From: Prochlorococcus sp. AG-402-P16 | Lineage (GTDB): Bacteria; Cyanobacteriota; Cyanobacteriia; PCC-6307; Cyanobiaceae | DNA length: 64,000 bases | Direction: 5' to 3' | Assembly (NCBI GenBank): GCA_003216295.1 | Contig: QCJB01000005.1 | Coordinates: forward strand, 1-64,000 | Shown: positions 24,424-35,506 of the stretch, piece after piece | Layout of the letters: each line of letters begins with the position of its first letter | Numbering within the stretch: position 1 is the stretch's first letter | Program-made: the position numbers and the translations under genes | The notes under the pieces: generated by a model | Seen by the model: only the letters and a program-made list of their open reading frames with translations | Told to the model about the DNA's origin: nothing | The model's database searches: none

Positions 24424-25243
24424 TAATTATCTGCCAGAACATTGGGAAAGAGAAACCCATTTAATGGCAATAGTAAACGTCACTGAAGATTCATTTAGTG
24501 ATGGAGGACTTTATATTGACTTACCTTCTGCAATTAATCATGCATCATTATGCATTAAACAAGGAGCACATATTTTAGATATTGGCGCTCAGAGCACACG
24601 TCCTGGTGCATCTGAGGTTGGAGCTGATATTGAGATAAAAAGATTGGTTCCTTTAATAAATGAATTAAAATCATTACATCCCGAGATTCCAATTTCTGTA
24701 GACACATTTCACCATTCTGTCGCTGAGAAAGTATTAAATCTTGGTGCTGATTGGGTTAATGATGTTAGTGGTGGTCGACATGATCCTGAAATTTTCAATG
24801 TTATTGCTGATAAAGGTTCACCGTATGTTTTGACTCATAGTCGTGGAAATAGTAAAACAATGGATTCTTTAGCTAGATATACAAATGTTGTTAAAGAGGT
24901 GAAAAATGAATTATCAAATCAAATTGATTTAGCACTATCTAAAGGTGTCAAAAATGAACAAATTATTATTGATCCTGGTATTGGCTTTGCAAAAAATGTA
25001 GATCAAAACATAACTTTGCTTCGAAATTTAGAAGAATTTGTTTCTATGAATTATCCTGTATTAATAGGAGCTTCTAGAAAAAGATTTATTGGGTCGATTA
25101 TTAATGAACCTGACCCTAATAAAAGAATTTTCGGGACAGCTGCAGTGGCTTCTAGATCTGTGATTGCTGGAGTAGATATTTTAAGAGTACATGATATTAA
25201 ACAAATCTCTCAGGTTATTATGATGACCAAATCAATTATTTAA
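24392..25243 (+). CDS. folP: dihydropteroate synthase
   Basis: Condenses dihydropterin pyrophosphate with p-aminobenzoate in folate synthesis. Recognised by [45 protein letters not shown] and the terminal R-V-H-D. The ATG at 24392 overlaps tpiA by 32 bases in another frame. The first 14 residues are not conserved, so a later non-ATG start is possible. The overlap suggests translational coupling with tpiA. Confidence 0.95.
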   Translation: MLELLITNQYNNYLPEHWERETHLMAIVNVTEDSFSDGGLYIDLPSAINHASLCIKQGAHILDIGAQSTRPGASEVGADIEIKRLVPLINELKSLHPEIPISVDTFHHSVAEKVLNLGADWVNDVSGGRHDPEIFNVIADKGSPYVLTHSRGNSKTMDSLARYTNVVKEVKNELSNQIDLALSKGVKNEQIIIDPGIGFAKNVDQNITLLRNLEEFVSMNYPVLIGASRKRFIGSIINEPDPNKRIFGTAAVASRSVIAGVDILRVHDIKQISQVIMMTKSII

Positions 25244-25250
25244 TAGAGAA

Positions 25251-28200
25251 CTAATCATCTGTATTAACTCCTTCGATTCTATCTTCAACTTCTTGATATA
25301 GTTCTTTTAATTGTTCAATATTTTCATCGGATGTATCCCAATATCCTCTACCATTCACTTCTAATAATGTACCAACTATTCTTCTAAAACTATGAGGATT
25401 CAATTCCATCAATCTTTTCCTCATTTCCGGATCATTTATAAAAGTTTCATTTGACTCTTCATATACAAAATTATCAACTTGCCCACTAGTTGCACTCCAT
25501 CCTAATGTGTAATTAAGTCTATTAGATACTTCCCTTACTCCTTCATATCCAGACTTGAGCATTCCTTCATACCATTTTGGGTTAAGTAATTTAGTCCTAG
25601 AATCTAATCTAATAGTTTCACTTAATGATCTAACCTGTGCATTGGCTGTAGTCGTGTCTGCTATATAACTACTTGGTGCTTTACCATCATCTCTAAGATT
25701 TTTAATTAAATTTGTTGGATCAGAATCAAAATAATGACTTACATCTGTTAATGATATTTCAGAAGAATCAAGATTTTGGAATGTAACATCAGCAGTTTTC
25801 ATAACTGATTCAAAAACATCTCTGTTCTGATTCATTTCTCCTGGATTATCAGCATTAAAAGCATAGGTTTTTCTTGAAAGGTACATTTCTTGTAACTCAT
25901 TTTCTTCTTCCCATGTTGAATTCTCTACTGCCAAATTGACATTCGAGCTATAACTACCACTCGCATTTGAAAATACCCTGCTTGCAGATTCCCTAATGCT
26001 TTTTCCTTCCTTTTCAGCTTGCTCAAGGGTATGTTTCCTTACGAAATTTTGTTCAAGTGGCTCATCTGCCTCTGCAGCCATTTTTACTGCTTGGTCAATT
26101 AATGCCATTTGGTTTATAAACAAATCCCTAAATACACCAGAACAGTTAACGACAACATCAATTCTTGGTCTTCCCAATTCTTCCAGAGAAAGTAGCTCTA
26201 ATTTATTGACTCTTCCTACAGAGTCTGGCTTTGGTTTTACACCTACAAACCAAAGGATTTGAGCTAATGATTCACCATAAGTTTTAATGTTGTCAGTCCC
26301 CCAAAGTACGCATGCAATAGTCTCAGGCCATGTACCTTGCTCCTCTTTTTGTCTTTCTATCAGCTTGTCTACTACACCCTTAGCTGAAGCAACAGCGGCA
26401 ATGGTTGGTATTGATTGTGGATCTAATGCATGAATATTTTTACCACTTGGTAATACTCCAGGATTCCTTATCGGATCTCCACCTGGGCCAGGAATAACAT
26501 AATCTCCATCTAGAGCTTTTAAAAGGCTCTCCATTTCTTTATCTGCACATATTTGCTCTAAACAAAATCTCAAATAGTCAAACAATTTATCAAGTGAACT
26601 TGCATTTACATTCTCAAAACCAGCTTTTTTAGCTGATGCTTGCCATGGTGATGGTATCGAGAAACCAATACCTCTCAAGAACTCAACAATTATGGTCCAA
26701 ATGCTTTTCTTCATATTTACTCTGCCATCTCTTCCTGTTAGGGACTTAACCATTGAACCAACAGCATCTCTTGATGTTTCTGTAATTAATTTATTGAGTT
26801 CAACATCTTCTAATTTGCCCTTGTTATTCCCTTCATAGACTTCCTCAATTGTTTTTCCTTTTGATTCGGCTAATAAACCTGGTAAAGATCTAATTCCATC
26901 ATCTTCTCTTTCTATTGATGCGATACTCACTAACGTTGCAATAGCTTCTTCAGCAGTAGCGGGTTTTCCAATAGTGTGCAGGCCACAAGGTAATAATCGA
27001 CTTTCTATTTCCATCAATTGTTTATAAACATTACCTACTACGAGATCTCTTTCATTTATTTCTAACTCGGAGGCATCTTTTTCAGGAAGTTTTACATCTT
27101 CATTAAGATTACATTTTTTAGAAGTTTCAACTATTGCGTTAACAATTTGAATTCCTCTTCCACTTTCTCGTAACTGTTGATAAGAACCAACTAATTCTCC
27201 AAGTTCTTTTAGACCTTTATAAAGTCCAGCATTTTCAGCAGGAGGAGTTAAATAACTAATTGTTGATGCGTATCCTCTTCTTTTTGCGATTGTTGCTTCC
27301 GATGGATTATTTGCTGCGTAGTAGTAGAGATTCGGCAGACCTCCTATTAATGAATCTGGATAACAAGATTCACTCATTCCCATTTGTTTCCCAGGCATGA
27401 ATTCAAGAGATCCATGGGTTCCAAAATGAAGAACTGCGTCAGCCTTCCACACCTTTTCTAGAAAAGTATAATAAGCTGCAAAACCGTGGTGAGGACTAGC
27501 ACTTCTGGAATAAAGCAATCTCATAGGATCGCCTTCATATCCAAAAGTTGGCTGTACTCCAACAAATACATTCCCAAATTCTTTCCCGTAAATAAGAAGA
27601 TTCTGTCCATCACTATTTAAATTTCCCGGTGGTTTTCCCCAGTTTTCTTCTAACCTTTCAGAATATGGAGTTAATTGCTCATATTCTTTTACGCTCATTC
27701 GATGAGCTATTGATAGTTCAGGAGACCCTTGTAAAGCTTCAGGATCATTTATTAATGTCTCCATCAGTTCTTTGGGATTATTAGGTAAATCTTTTATGTC
27801 ATAACCTTTTTGCTTCATTTCTTCTAAAACTCTATAAATAGAGCCAAAGACGTCTAAATAAGCAGCTGTTCCAACATTTCCTTTGTCAGGTGGAAAACTA
27901 AATACAGTGATAGCTAATTTCTTTTGATCACGTTTTTTGATTCTTAGTGATGACCATCTAATAGCTCTTTCAGCTATTGCGTCTACTCTGTCTTGGAGTG
28001 TATGAGCTTTGCCAGTTGCATCATCTCGACCAGATAAGACTATCGGCTCGATAGCACCATCTAATTCAGGAATTGCAATCTGAAGTGCAACTTGAACTGG
28101 ATGAAGACCGAGATCACTACCTTCCCATTCTTGTGTTGTTTGAAAAACTAATGGAAGAGCAACCATGTAAGGTCGATTAAGTCTCTTTAAGGCCTCGACT

Positions 28201-29264
28201 GCTTTTGGATGATCTTGCCTTGCAGGACCTCCTACAAGTGCAAAACCTGTAAGAGAAACAACGCCGTCTACAATTGGTTTGTCAGGGTTTATTGGATCGT
28301 AATAAAATTCGTTTACAGGCTTAGAAAAATCTAATCCACCGCAGAAAATAGGTATGACAGTTGCTCCCCTATATTCAAGTTCTTGAATTATTGCAACGTA
28401 GTGAGCATCATCTCCAGTAACAATATGACTTCTTTGTAGTACAAGGCCAATTACTGGTCCTTCTTTGGCCTTATTTGATAGGTCATCTCTTGAAGCTGTC
28501 CAATTGAGATATTCTTTTTTGTCTTCAAACATATTTGGAGCTAAAGGATGCCAAATTCCTAAATCTGGAAAAACTTCTGGCTCTGCAACTTCAATATTGT
28601 CTTTTTCAATATTTAATTCTGGAAATACGTATTTGTCTCCAAGCATTAGTAGGAAATTTCTCAGATTATCTGGAGTCCCCCCTAACCAATATTGAAAACT
28701 AAGCATAAAACTACGAGCATCTTGAGCCTTATCTACAGGTAGATACTTAAGAATTGAAGGAAGAGTATTTAAAAGCTTCAACATTGAATCTTGAAAGCCA
28801 GCGCCGCCAGCTTCTTTCCTCTTCTTCATGAAATCGCCAATGATGCTTTTACTTTGGCCTAGCTGTGCCATAGAAAAAGTACCCAATTTGTTCAATCTCA
28901 TTACTTCAGGCATTGAAGGAAATACAATTGCTGCTTTAAGATTTTCCTTGTGGGGTTCGACTGCATCAACAACTTTTTGCGCTAAATCCTCAATAAAAAT
29001 CAGAGAAGCTACAAACAGATCTGCTTTTTCTATATCTTTCTTAAAGTTTTCATAATTATTTGTATCCCTTAATTCTTCAATAAGATATCCATTTAATTCG
29101 ATTCCAATAGGACCATTTTGTGAATTTAATGAGTTAGCAGCCTGAGTAAGAGCATTTTGGTATTGAGGTTCAAGAACGACATAAACAGCCTTCATCACTG
29201 CTTTGTGCTTATGATTCTCAACAGGTGAAACTCTGCGATTGGCTGAGCGAACCTGTGTAAACAT
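25251..29264 (-). CDS. chlH: magnesium-protoporphyrin chelatase subunit H
   Basis: The large porphyrin-binding subunit of Mg chelatase, which with ChlI and ChlD inserts Mg2+ into protoporphyrin IX at the entry to chlorophyll synthesis. The 1337-residue length is the usual one. Landmarks include the N-terminal DUF3479-like part, the CobN/Mg-chelatase core ([39 protein letters not shown]), and a C-terminal L-E-V-N-G-R-G-Y-W. It is convergent with folP (7 bases apart) and divergent from dapB with a 113-base shared promoter region. Confidence 0.97.
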   Translation of the reverse strand: MFTQVRSANRRVSPVENHKHKAVMKAVYVVLEPQYQNALTQAANSLNSQNGPIGIELNGYLIEELRDTNNYENFKKDIEKADLFVASLIFIEDLAQKVVDAVEPHKENLKAAIVFPSMPEVMRLNKLGTFSMAQLGQSKSIIGDFMKKRKEAGGAGFQDSMLKLLNTLPSILKYLPVDKAQDARSFMLSFQYWLGGTPDNLRNFLLMLGDKYVFPELNIEKDNIEVAEPEVFPDLGIWHPLAPNMFEDKKEYLNWTASRDDLSNKAKEGPVIGLVLQRSHIVTGDDAHYVAIIQELEYRGATVIPIFCGGLDFSKPVNEFYYDPINPDKPIVDGVVSLTGFALVGGPARQDHPKAVEALKRLNRPYMVALPLVFQTTQEWEGSDLGLHPVQVALQIAIPELDGAIEPIVLSGRDDATGKAHTLQDRVDAIAERAIRWSSLRIKKRDQKKLAITVFSFPPDKGNVGTAAYLDVFGSIYRVLEEMKQKGYDIKDLPNNPKELMETLINDPEALQGSPELSIAHRMSVKEYEQLTPYSERLEENWGKPPGNLNSDGQNLLIYGKEFGNVFVGVQPTFGYEGDPMRLLYSRSASPHHGFAAYYTFLEKVWKADAVLHFGTHGSLEFMPGKQMGMSESCYPDSLIGGLPNLYYYAANNPSEATIAKRRGYASTISYLTPPAENAGLYKGLKELGELVGSYQQLRESGRGIQIVNAIVETSKKCNLNEDVKLPEKDASELEINERDLVVGNVYKQLMEIESRLLPCGLHTIGKPATAEEAIATLVSIASIEREDDGIRSLPGLLAESKGKTIEEVYEGNNKGKLEDVELNKLITETSRDAVGSMVKSLTGRDGRVNMKKSIWTIIVEFLRGIGFSIPSPWQASAKKAGFENVNASSLDKLFDYLRFCLEQICADKEMESLLKALDGDYVIPGPGGDPIRNPGVLPSGKNIHALDPQSIPTIAAVASAKGVVDKLIERQKEEQGTWPETIACVLWGTDNIKTYGESLAQILWFVGVKPKPDSVGRVNKLELLSLEELGRPRIDVVVNCSGVFRDLFINQMALIDQAVKMAAEADEPLEQNFVRKHTLEQAEKEGKSIRESASRVFSNASGSYSSNVNLAVENSTWEEENELQEMYLSRKTYAFNADNPGEMNQNRDVFESVMKTADVTFQNLDSSEISLTDVSHYFDSDPTNLIKNLRDDGKAPSSYIADTTTANAQVRSLSETIRLDSRTKLLNPKWYEGMLKSGYEGVREVSNRLNYTLGWSATSGQVDNFVYEESNETFINDPEMRKRLMELNPHSFRRIVGTLLEVNGRGYWDTSDENIEQLKELYQEVEDRIEGVNTDD

Positions 29265-29377
29265 CTTTTCTTCTATCGGAATTCGAACAAGCCTAGTGTT
29301 CTCTGGGCCTTTACTGTGTTATTTAGTTAATGCCTGTTACAAGGAATATCAAATATGATTCTTGAAAAACTAAAACA

Positions 29378-30226
29378 ATGAGTTCAGATAATCATCCCAT
29401 ACCAGTTTTGGTCGCAGGAGCTCTAGGGCGAATGGGATCGGAGGTTATTAAAGCGATTAATTCATCTAATCATTACGAACTTGTTGCTGCAATTGACAAT
29501 CAGAAAGAAAAAGAAGGGCAAGATATTGGATCATTAATTGGTTTAGAACCTCTAGAAGTATTTGTCTCAAGCGATTTTGAAGGTTCTTTGTGTGCGGCAA
29601 GTCAAAACGTACCTAAAGATGGAGCAAATAATGGTGCAGTTTTAGTAGATTTCACGCATCCTAAAGTTGCTTATAAACATACTCGTACAGCTATCGCATA
29701 TGGTGTTCATCCAGTCATTGGAACTACTGGGATTACAACAGAACAATTAGAGGATCTTTCAAAATTTTCAGAAAAGGCTTCTCTTGGATCAGCAATCATA
29801 CCAAACTTTTCAGTTGGTATGGTTTTATTGCAACAAGCCGCAGCGGCAGCAGCCCGTTTTTACGAATACGCCGAATTAACAGAGATGCATCACAATAAAA
29901 AGGCTGATGCTCCGAGCGGAACATGTATAAAAACAGCTCAATTAATAGAAGAACAACGTTCATCCTTTAATAAACCTTTAGTAAACGAAGAAGAATCTAT
30001 TGAAGGTTGTCGAGGTGGATCTCGCTCAAGTGGTTTACGACTTCATTCAGTAAGGCTTCCTGGCCTTGTAGCACATCAACAAGTTATGTTTGGCTCTAAT
30101 GGAGAAACTTATGAGTTATCGCATAACACCATTGACCGTTCTGCTTACATGCCTGGTGTACTTCTAGTAGTTAAAAAGATTAGATCTTTTAATCAATTAA
30201 TTTACGGTTTAGAGAAAATTTTGTAA
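29378..30226 (+). CDS. dapB: 4-hydroxy-tetrahydrodipicolinate reductase
   Basis: Catalyses the NAD(P)H-dependent step after DapA in the diaminopimelate/lysine pathway. Motifs: the nucleotide-binding G-A-L-G-R-M-G, V-D-F-T-H-P, the V-I-G-T-T-G loop, I-I-P-N-F-S-V-G, and the active-site [14 protein letters not shown] with catalytic His and Lys. Length (282) agrees with cyanobacterial enzymes. The next gene starts 11 bases after the stop and is probably co-transcribed. Confidence 0.96.
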   Translation: MSSDNHPIPVLVAGALGRMGSEVIKAINSSNHYELVAAIDNQKEKEGQDIGSLIGLEPLEVFVSSDFEGSLCAASQNVPKDGANNGAVLVDFTHPKVAYKHTRTAIAYGVHPVIGTTGITTEQLEDLSKFSEKASLGSAIIPNFSVGMVLLQQAAAAAARFYEYAELTEMHHNKKADAPSGTCIKTAQLIEEQRSSFNKPLVNEEESIEGCRGGSRSSGLRLHSVRLPGLVAHQQVMFGSNGETYELSHNTIDRSAYMPGVLLVVKKIRSFNQLIYGLEKIL

Positions 30227-30237
30227 ATAATAATAAA

Positions 30238-30885
30238 ATGTTATTACCAATTAAACAAAATGAGATTAATAAGTTAATTCCTTCAGTCGCAACAGGAAAA
30301 CAATTTAATTCTGCATTAGGTAATCCCCAGAAAATTTTTCAGCGAATTATGGTTTCAACTATCGGAGGTGTAATCACTTTGCTAATAAGTCAAAGTCAAG
30401 TAACTAGCCAGTTTTATTCTTTATGGTTGGTATTAGGTGTAGTATTTTTACTATATATATTGTGGGGTCCAATACTTGAGGCTAGCAGAAAAAATTCAAA
30501 GTTTAAAAATTATTCTTTTGCAGCATTAGTTGATGGCTATATTGCAGATGTTTATGTTGAAGATAGAATTGAAAATCAACATGAACAAGCTAATAAAAAT
30601 GGTAGATTAGAACTAGTAGAAAAAAAGAGAACATGGGTAGTTGTTGATATAGAAGATGAAGATGGTTATCTAGCAAATATAAATTTTCCTTTGCAAAATA
30701 AGTTCAACATACTAAGAAAAGGTATGAGAATTAATTGCGTAGTATTTAGTAATAGAAGAGATTTTAGTAGTATTCAATCTATAAGTGATGCATGGTGCCC
30801 AGAAATAAAGTTATGGATTGGTAATTATCCATTTCTTCTTCGTCCTGCATTTGAAGAATTTGTAAATATAAGAATTTTAAATTAA
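30238..30885 (+). CDS. 215-residue conserved cyanobacterial membrane protein
   Basis: Two hydrophobic segments at about residues 40-75 (VSTIGGVITLLIS and LWLVLGVVFLLYILWG) are followed by a soluble domain of mixed beta content (RTWVVVDIEDEDGYLANINFP). The domain ends in a Trp/Pro-rich part. Homologues in other cyanobacteria are sometimes labelled phosphate ABC transporter permease, which this is not: it lacks the permease helices and EAA loop. Located just after dapB. Function unknown. Confidence 0.75.
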   Translation: MLLPIKQNEINKLIPSVATGKQFNSALGNPQKIFQRIMVSTIGGVITLLISQSQVTSQFYSLWLVLGVVFLLYILWGPILEASRKNSKFKNYSFAALVDGYIADVYVEDRIENQHEQANKNGRLELVEKKRTWVVVDIEDEDGYLANINFPLQNKFNILRKGMRINCVVFSNRRDFSSIQSISDAWCPEIKLWIGNYPFLLRPAFEEFVNIRILN

Positions 30886-30915
30886 TGCACCTTTTTTTAA
30901 TGATATAATTATTAT

Positions 30916-32028
30916 ATGAATGTAGCAATTATTGGTTCTGGATTAACAGGATCCTTGGCAGCAATATCGCTTGCAAATGCCGATTGTAGAGTAGACTTAT
31001 ATGAAAGATTATCTGATGATGAACTTATAAATAGAGATAGAACATATGCAATTACCCATTCATCTAGAAAAATTTTAGATAAACTTTCTATTTGGGATAC
31101 TTTAATTAATGATTTAGTCCCATTTCAATATCTAAATGTTATTGATTATGAGTTAAATCAAAAGATTGAATTTAATAAGAAGGATTTAAGGAAAACGGAT
31201 CAACGATATTCAAATGTTGGGTGGATAGCAGATCATAAAAAAACAATGTTAGTTCTACTAAGAAAGATTTCTAGTATTGATAATATTAATAAGATCCCTA
31301 CTTCAGTAATTCGTAATCCAAATAACTATGATTTGATTGTTGTGGCCGATGGATCTAACTCTACAACCAAAAAGAAGCTTAAGGTTCCATCATTTCAGTT
31401 TGATTATGATCAAATATGTATTACTGCCAAGGTTCTTTTAAGAGGTGTAAGGACTGATGAAGCATTTGAAATATTTAATTCAGATGGACCTTTTGCTGTT
31501 TTGCCACTTGGTGGAGATTTATATCAAATTATATGCAGTCAATCTAGAAAAAAAGGTAAATATAATATGAGTTTATCTAAAGCATTATTTTTAGATTATT
31601 TAGCAACGAAGTTACCTTATGGTATAGAGGTGGATACAATTGTTGATCAAGCTAATTCATATCCAATTAAATTCTTATTAAATTATTCATTATTTAAAGG
31701 AAAGTATATTTTTCTTGGTGAATCTGCGCATGCTTTTCACCCTGTAGGTGGACAAGGTCTTAATTTATGTTGGCGCGATGTTGAATCTCTTAGAAGAATA
31801 GTTTCAACTCCTTTTATACGTACTAACAGTTTCCTGCTTCCAATTTTATATTCTATATCAAGAATTATTGATATTATGTCCATATCATTCTTAACAGATT
31901 GCTTAGTAAGATATTCACGAATTAATTTTTCGATATTAAATACGCCTAAGAAATTAATATTTTTTGTTTTAAGAAAGTCAGTATTTGCAAGAAAATTTTT
32001 TCTAAATATAATGACGAATGGACTTTAG
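30916..32028 (+). CDS. UbiH/Coq6-type FAD-dependent hydroxylase
   Basis: A flavoprotein aromatic hydroxylase, probably acting on a quinone precursor (plastoquinone branch in cyanobacteria, by inference). Motifs: the FAD-binding GSGLTGSLAAISLA (G-x-G-x-x-G) at residues 7-20, the middle D-L-I-V-V-A-D-G-S-N-S-T (DG fingerprint), and the C-terminal GESAHAFHPVGGQGLNLCWRD, the classical ribityl-binding segment. At 370 residues it is slightly short for the family. It sits upstream of a DUF2949 gene by 11 bases. Confidence 0.9.
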   Translation: MNVAIIGSGLTGSLAAISLANADCRVDLYERLSDDELINRDRTYAITHSSRKILDKLSIWDTLINDLVPFQYLNVIDYELNQKIEFNKKDLRKTDQRYSNVGWIADHKKTMLVLLRKISSIDNINKIPTSVIRNPNNYDLIVVADGSNSTTKKKLKVPSFQFDYDQICITAKVLLRGVRTDEAFEIFNSDGPFAVLPLGGDLYQIICSQSRKKGKYNMSLSKALFLDYLATKLPYGIEVDTIVDQANSYPIKFLLNYSLFKGKYIFLGESAHAFHPVGGQGLNLCWRDVESLRRIVSTPFIRTNSFLLPILYSISRIIDIMSISFLTDCLVRYSRINFSILNTPKKLIFFVLRKSVFARKFFLNIMTNGL

Positions 32029-32039
32029 TCATTTTTGCA

Positions 32040-32249
32040 ATGATTAATACTAGTAAGCCAATTAATCCTCCTTCTGATGAATTATGTGAATTTATAGTTG
32101 ATAAACTTGGAATTGCTCAAAGTGCTTTGGAACTTGGTGTTAAAAGATCTTCCTTAGAAAATTCTCCGTTGCCAATTGTTATGTGGAGCTATGGCTTACT
32201 TAACCTATCTCAACTTAGAAAGATACTTGTTTGGCAGAAAAATAACTAG
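32040..32249 (+). CDS. DUF2949-family small cyanobacterial protein
   Basis: Matches the DUF2949 pattern: an N-terminal helix (LCEFIVDKLGIAQSALELG), then L-P-I-V-M-W-S-Y-G-L-L-N-L-S-Q-L and a terminal W. The 69-residue length is typical and the function is unknown. It is probably co-transcribed with the UbiH-like gene (11 bases). Its last four bases overlap the end of the convergent apt gene. Confidence 0.8.
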   Translation: MINTSKPINPPSDELCEFIVDKLGIAQSALELGVKRSSLENSPLPIVMWSYGLLNLSQLRKILVWQKNN

Positions 32250-32764
32250 TATTTTAAAGCGCTTTCAATAAATACTTCTGAATCTAATTTATCTCTACCC
32301 TTCAAATCTGATAGTTCTATAAGAAACCCATATCCTATAAGTTTTGCACCGCATAGGCTTATCAATTTACCAGCAGTTGAGGCGGTGCCTCCTGTTGCTA
32401 ATAAGTCATCAATTACAAGTATTCTTTTATTATTACTGATTAATTCCGATTGAATCTCTAGTCTGTCCTCCCCGTATTCCAGCTTATAATTAAGACCAAT
32501 TACTTTCCCAGGCAACTTATTAGGCTTTCTAATAGAAATGAAGCCAAGTTCATATTTAAACGCTAAAGCTGATGCTGTAATAAATCCTCTTGATTCTATT
32601 CCTGCTATGTAATCTGGCTCAATTTTAATTATAAGCTTTTCTAGAGGCTCCATTAATTGCTTCCATATATCAGGCTCTTTATAGATAGGATTAATATCCT
32701 TAAAGACAATTCCTTTCTTTGGATAATCATTTATTTCAGATATATATTTTTTCAGGTTTTCCAT
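32246..32764 (-). CDS. apt: adenine phosphoribosyltransferase
   Basis: Salvages adenine to AMP using PRPP. The PRPP loop is R-I-L-V-I-D-D-L-L-A-T-G-G-T-A, preceded by the E-S-R-G-F and I-R-K-P-N-K-L-P segments typical of Apt; the N-terminal YPKKGIVFKDINPI is equally diagnostic. Length 172 is normal. It overlaps the DUF2949 gene tail to tail by four bases. Confidence 0.96.
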   Translation of the reverse strand: MENLKKYISEINDYPKKGIVFKDINPIYKEPDIWKQLMEPLEKLIIKIEPDYIAGIESRGFITASALAFKYELGFISIRKPNKLPGKVIGLNYKLEYGEDRLEIQSELISNNKRILVIDDLLATGGTASTAGKLISLCGAKLIGYGFLIELSDLKGRDKLDSEVFIESALKY

Positions 32765-32849
32765 TGTTTACTTGCTATTTGCGGTGTGCGATTTTATAAA
32801 ACCAACAATAAACCTAGCCAATCTTCAAAGTCCTGTCATTATTTAAATC

Positions 32850-33455
32850 ATGACTTCATCTAATGTAGTGCCAGCAAAGACAAAAGTGGTAAATAACTCC
32901 TTAATTCATAACAAGCCCAATGGAGGTAGCTCATTTGATAATTTATCGATTACTAATGATGCTTCCAAAAAACTTGATTTTTTGATTTTGGTTATTGAAA
33001 CTCTACAAATCAATGCCACGGACTCAATATTTATGAAGGCTAAGAATATTGGCCTTTCTGAAGTCTATTCGAGCAGAGTCCAATTTTGGAAAATTAGATG
33101 CACCAATCCTTTGAGGACATCCTACACATATTCATCTCTTTCAACTGAACAGATTGATTCACTTGTTGAACTAATATCATCAATGGCTGAAAATCTTTAT
33201 CCGATTGTAAGACAATTACTTTCTTCAAAAGAACCTGAGACACTTACAAATGAACGCTGGTTTATATTTAGCTCAAGACTTAAGTCTTTAATTAAAGAAA
33301 GAATGAATTTACAGAGAAGCTTTGTTAATTCATTATTAAATGATTCAAGTAATAGTTTTTTTAGAGAGTTGTTAGTTATTCTTTCTTTATCTTGTGGACC
33401 TGCTGGAGCTAGTCGTTTAAAATCTTCATTATTTTATCAAAATAGAGAAACGTAA
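32850..33455 (+). CDS. DUF3038-family cyanobacterial protein
   Basis: A 201-residue soluble, mainly helical protein fitting the DUF3038 family. After a disordered 40-residue start comes LDFLILVIETLQINATDSIF, and a conserved Arg-rich middle with E-R-M-N-L-Q-R follows. It is coupled to the DUF4335 gene by a TAATG overlap; in other cyanobacteria these two families are also neighbours. This supports a joint, still unknown, function. Assignment by remembered family pattern and context. Confidence 0.75.
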   Translation: MTSSNVVPAKTKVVNNSLIHNKPNGGSSFDNLSITNDASKKLDFLILVIETLQINATDSIFMKAKNIGLSEVYSSRVQFWKIRCTNPLRTSYTYSSLSTEQIDSLVELISSMAENLYPIVRQLLSSKEPETLTNERWFIFSSRLKSLIKERMNLQRSFVNSLLNDSSNSFFRELLVILSLSCGPAGASRLKSSLFYQNRET

Positions 33456-34057
33456 TGATTAATTTATCCTATAGATATGATCAAAACTCTTCCTCACTTG
33501 TAGTAGGAGGCATGCCTGATGTTTCTAATGGAGACTCACAACAAACTATTGGCATTTTATCGACATGGACATTGAAGATAATTGGTTCTCCTTTATTAGA
33601 GGGAAAAAAAGAGCATCTTGATAATTTAATGCTAGTCATTCTAAAATATTCAAGATCATATATTTCTGGGATACGTAGAACAATTAAATCCGCTAATAAT
33701 GTCGTCTCAATAAGTCCTCAAGGTGCAAATCATAAATTAATTCTCAACAGCACACAAAAGGATGTAAAACCCTTGGAAATCATAATTGACGATTCTGAAC
33801 TATCTGATTTGACTCGTTGTCTTGATCTATTACGATTAGATCATAGAATTAATTTAAAATGGACTTATTTAATTGATAAACCATTTAGTAAGAGATATCT
33901 ACAAATTTATTTAAATAAATCGAATAACTATACACAAATCATTTTTTCTTTTATTATTTTCATAATTAGCAGTTCATTGTTATTTTTAATTCCAGTAGAT
34001 AATAAATATGAGACCATTAATGATTATAAAAACATTCCAATTAGTACTGATAAATAA
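33455..34057 (+). CDS. DUF4335-family protein with C-terminal membrane helix
   Basis: Begins NLSYRYDQNSSSLVVGGMPD and has the DUF4335 features: an L-S-T-W-T-L-K-I-I-G strand, a helix ending Y-S-R-S-Y-I-S-G, H-K-L-I-L, and LTRCLDLLRLD. A single helix at about residues 166-183 (IIFSFIIFIISSSLLFLI) anchors the C-terminus, as in relatives. Its ATG overlaps the DUF3038 stop by one base. A hairpin follows the stop. Function unknown. Confidence 0.75.
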   Translation: MINLSYRYDQNSSSLVVGGMPDVSNGDSQQTIGILSTWTLKIIGSPLLEGKKEHLDNLMLVILKYSRSYISGIRRTIKSANNVVSISPQGANHKLILNSTQKDVKPLEIIIDDSELSDLTRCLDLLRLDHRINLKWTYLIDKPFSKRYLQIYLNKSNNYTQIIFSFIIFIISSSLLFLIPVDNKYETINDYKNIPISTDK

Positions 34058-34058
34058 T

Positions 34059-34081
34059 TTCGTAGTAATTAATACTACGAG
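34059..34081 (+). terminator. hairpin after the DUF3038-DUF4335 unit
   Basis: An 8-bp perfect stem (tcgtagta / tactacga) extended by a wobble pair, with a 5-base loop, starts right after the DUF4335 stop. T-runs follow about 10 bases later rather than immediately, so it may be a terminator or a 3'-end stabiliser. Confidence 0.55.
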
Positions 34082-34222
34082 AAACACATTTTTTCTATAA
34101 TTTTTTTTATTATAATAATCCTTCTTTTATTATTTAAAAGTTAAATTAATCAACTTAAATTCATAATTACTCTCATAAAAGAATTTTTAAGTATAAAATA
34201 TATTTAATATTTTGATAAAAGT

Positions 34223-34873
34223 ATGAAACTATCATCTATAGATAGGCAAAAGATTGATAATTTAGAAGATGAAATATTTTATCAGAAGCCAAGATTTGTT
34301 AATCATCTTAGCCAACCTTTTCGTGATCGTTTGACGAGTGTTTACACAGAATATTTATCTAATCATTATGTCATTCTTGATTTGATGAGTAGTTGGGTTA
34401 GTCATTTGCCCTTAAATATTCAATATAAAAAAGTTATAGGACACGGTCTCAACTCATCTGAGTTAGAAGCTAATAAAAGACTTAATTATTTTTGGATCCA
34501 GAATCTAAATAAGAGTCAAGAACTCCCTATTGAAGATTCTTCTATTGATGCTTGTCTCATTGTCGCAGGATGGCAATATCTTCAATTTCCAGAAAAAATT
34601 TCAAAAGAACTTTCAAGGATTTGTAAATTAGATTCTATTCTTATTATTTCATTTACTAATCGTGCATTCTGGTCAAAATCTCCAAATATTTGGACTTATT
34701 CTTCTGAAGCTGAGAGAATAGAGTATGTAAAAAATGTTATATCTGAGAATGGTTGGAGTGTTGAAACGATAATTAATGAAAGAACATTTGATAGTAAAGT
34801 ATTCGGTTTTTATAGCATTGAAAGTGATCCATTCTTTTCCCTAGTTGCTAGAAACAATAAGTCTAATAACTGA
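34223..34873 (+). CDS. class I SAM-dependent methyltransferase-like protein
   Basis: The region YVILDLMSSWVSHLP gives a Rossmann strand with the acidic turn typical of methyltransferase motif I, though the Gly-rich turn is degenerate. Later parts are IEDSSIDACLIVAGWQYLQF (motif IV to post-motif), then LSRICKLDSILIISFTNRAFW. Such cyanobacterial proteins are annotated as methyltransferase type 11-like. Because the SAM loop lacks G-x-G-x-G, activity is uncertain. Length 216. Confidence 0.72.
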   Translation: MKLSSIDRQKIDNLEDEIFYQKPRFVNHLSQPFRDRLTSVYTEYLSNHYVILDLMSSWVSHLPLNIQYKKVIGHGLNSSELEANKRLNYFWIQNLNKSQELPIEDSSIDACLIVAGWQYLQFPEKISKELSRICKLDSILIISFTNRAFWSKSPNIWTYSSEAERIEYVKNVISENGWSVETIINERTFDSKVFGFYSIESDPFFSLVARNNKSNN

Positions 34874-34924
34874 ACTAGTTATTCTTTATATTACTATTTA
34901 GAATAATAAAGAATAATAATAGCT

Positions 34925-35248
34925 ATGACTTTTTCACTACTTAAATTTAGCTCTGAAGACTGTGGTACTTGTCATCGGATGAGCTTCTTTGATTCTAAGG
35001 TTTCAAACGAATTAGGTATTCAGTTTGTTAATGTAATGCTTCAGGATACTGTAATTTATAGAAAATATAGAGCAATATTGCTTAGACAATATCCAACAAA
35101 AGAAGGTATGGGCTGGCCAACATATTTGCTCGTAAATAATCCCGAAGGTGAATTCGAAATAATTGGTGAATTGAAAGGTGGAATTGCAAAAGGTGAATTC
35201 AGGGAGAGACTAGCAAAACTTATACCTGATTCTGAAAAAACTAATTAA
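34925..35248 (+). CDS. thioredoxin-like protein with CGTC motif
   Basis: A short thioredoxin-fold protein. The strand LLKFSS leads to C13-G-T-C16, followed by a helix, then the strand VNVMLQDT, and G-W-P-T-Y with the cis-Pro of thioredoxins. The 107 residues equal one domain. A 9-bp inverted repeat (34881-34914) lies just upstream of the ATG. The target is unknown. It overlaps the convergent small membrane gene by eight bases. Confidence 0.87.
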   Translation: MTFSLLKFSSEDCGTCHRMSFFDSKVSNELGIQFVNVMLQDTVIYRKYRAILLRQYPTKEGMGWPTYLLVNNPEGEFEIIGELKGGIAKGEFRERLAKLIPDSEKTN

Positions 35249-35423
35249 CAGGCTGCATTAAGCCACCACCACCAGAGTCTGAATCATCATCATCATTACC
35301 AGCATCAACAGTCATAAGTGTATATACACCCAACGCAATCAAACTTACTAAACCACTAAATAAGCTAAGACCGTATTGGTTTGTACTGATTTCTATGACT
35401 TCTACCAATTTTAATAAATTCAA
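35241..35423 (-). CDS. 60-residue membrane peptide with Asp/Gly tail
   Basis: One helix at about residues 18-38 (GLSLFSGLVSLIALGVYTLM) is followed by an acidic and Gly-rich tail (DAGNDDDDSDSGGGG) and LMQPVN. The start is TTG; no in-frame ATG occurs before the helix. It lies downstream of nothing obvious and converges on the thioredoxin-like gene with an 8-base overlap. Family not recognised, but the layout is coherent. Confidence 0.6.
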   Translation of the reverse strand: MNLLKLVEVIEISTNQYGLSLFSGLVSLIALGVYTLMTVDAGNDDDDSDSGGGGLMQPVN

Positions 35424-35506
35424 ATTTTGGAGAGCTTAGCAAGTTTTTTCTTCGTATGCGTTTTGGTGATCCAATTCTTTAATTGACACTCATTCAATCT
35501 GTCCAC

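Noticed and set aside
30238-30885. Annotation as phosphate ABC transporter permease
   Set aside because: Only two membrane segments and no permease EAA loop; the label used for some relatives is not supported by the sequence.
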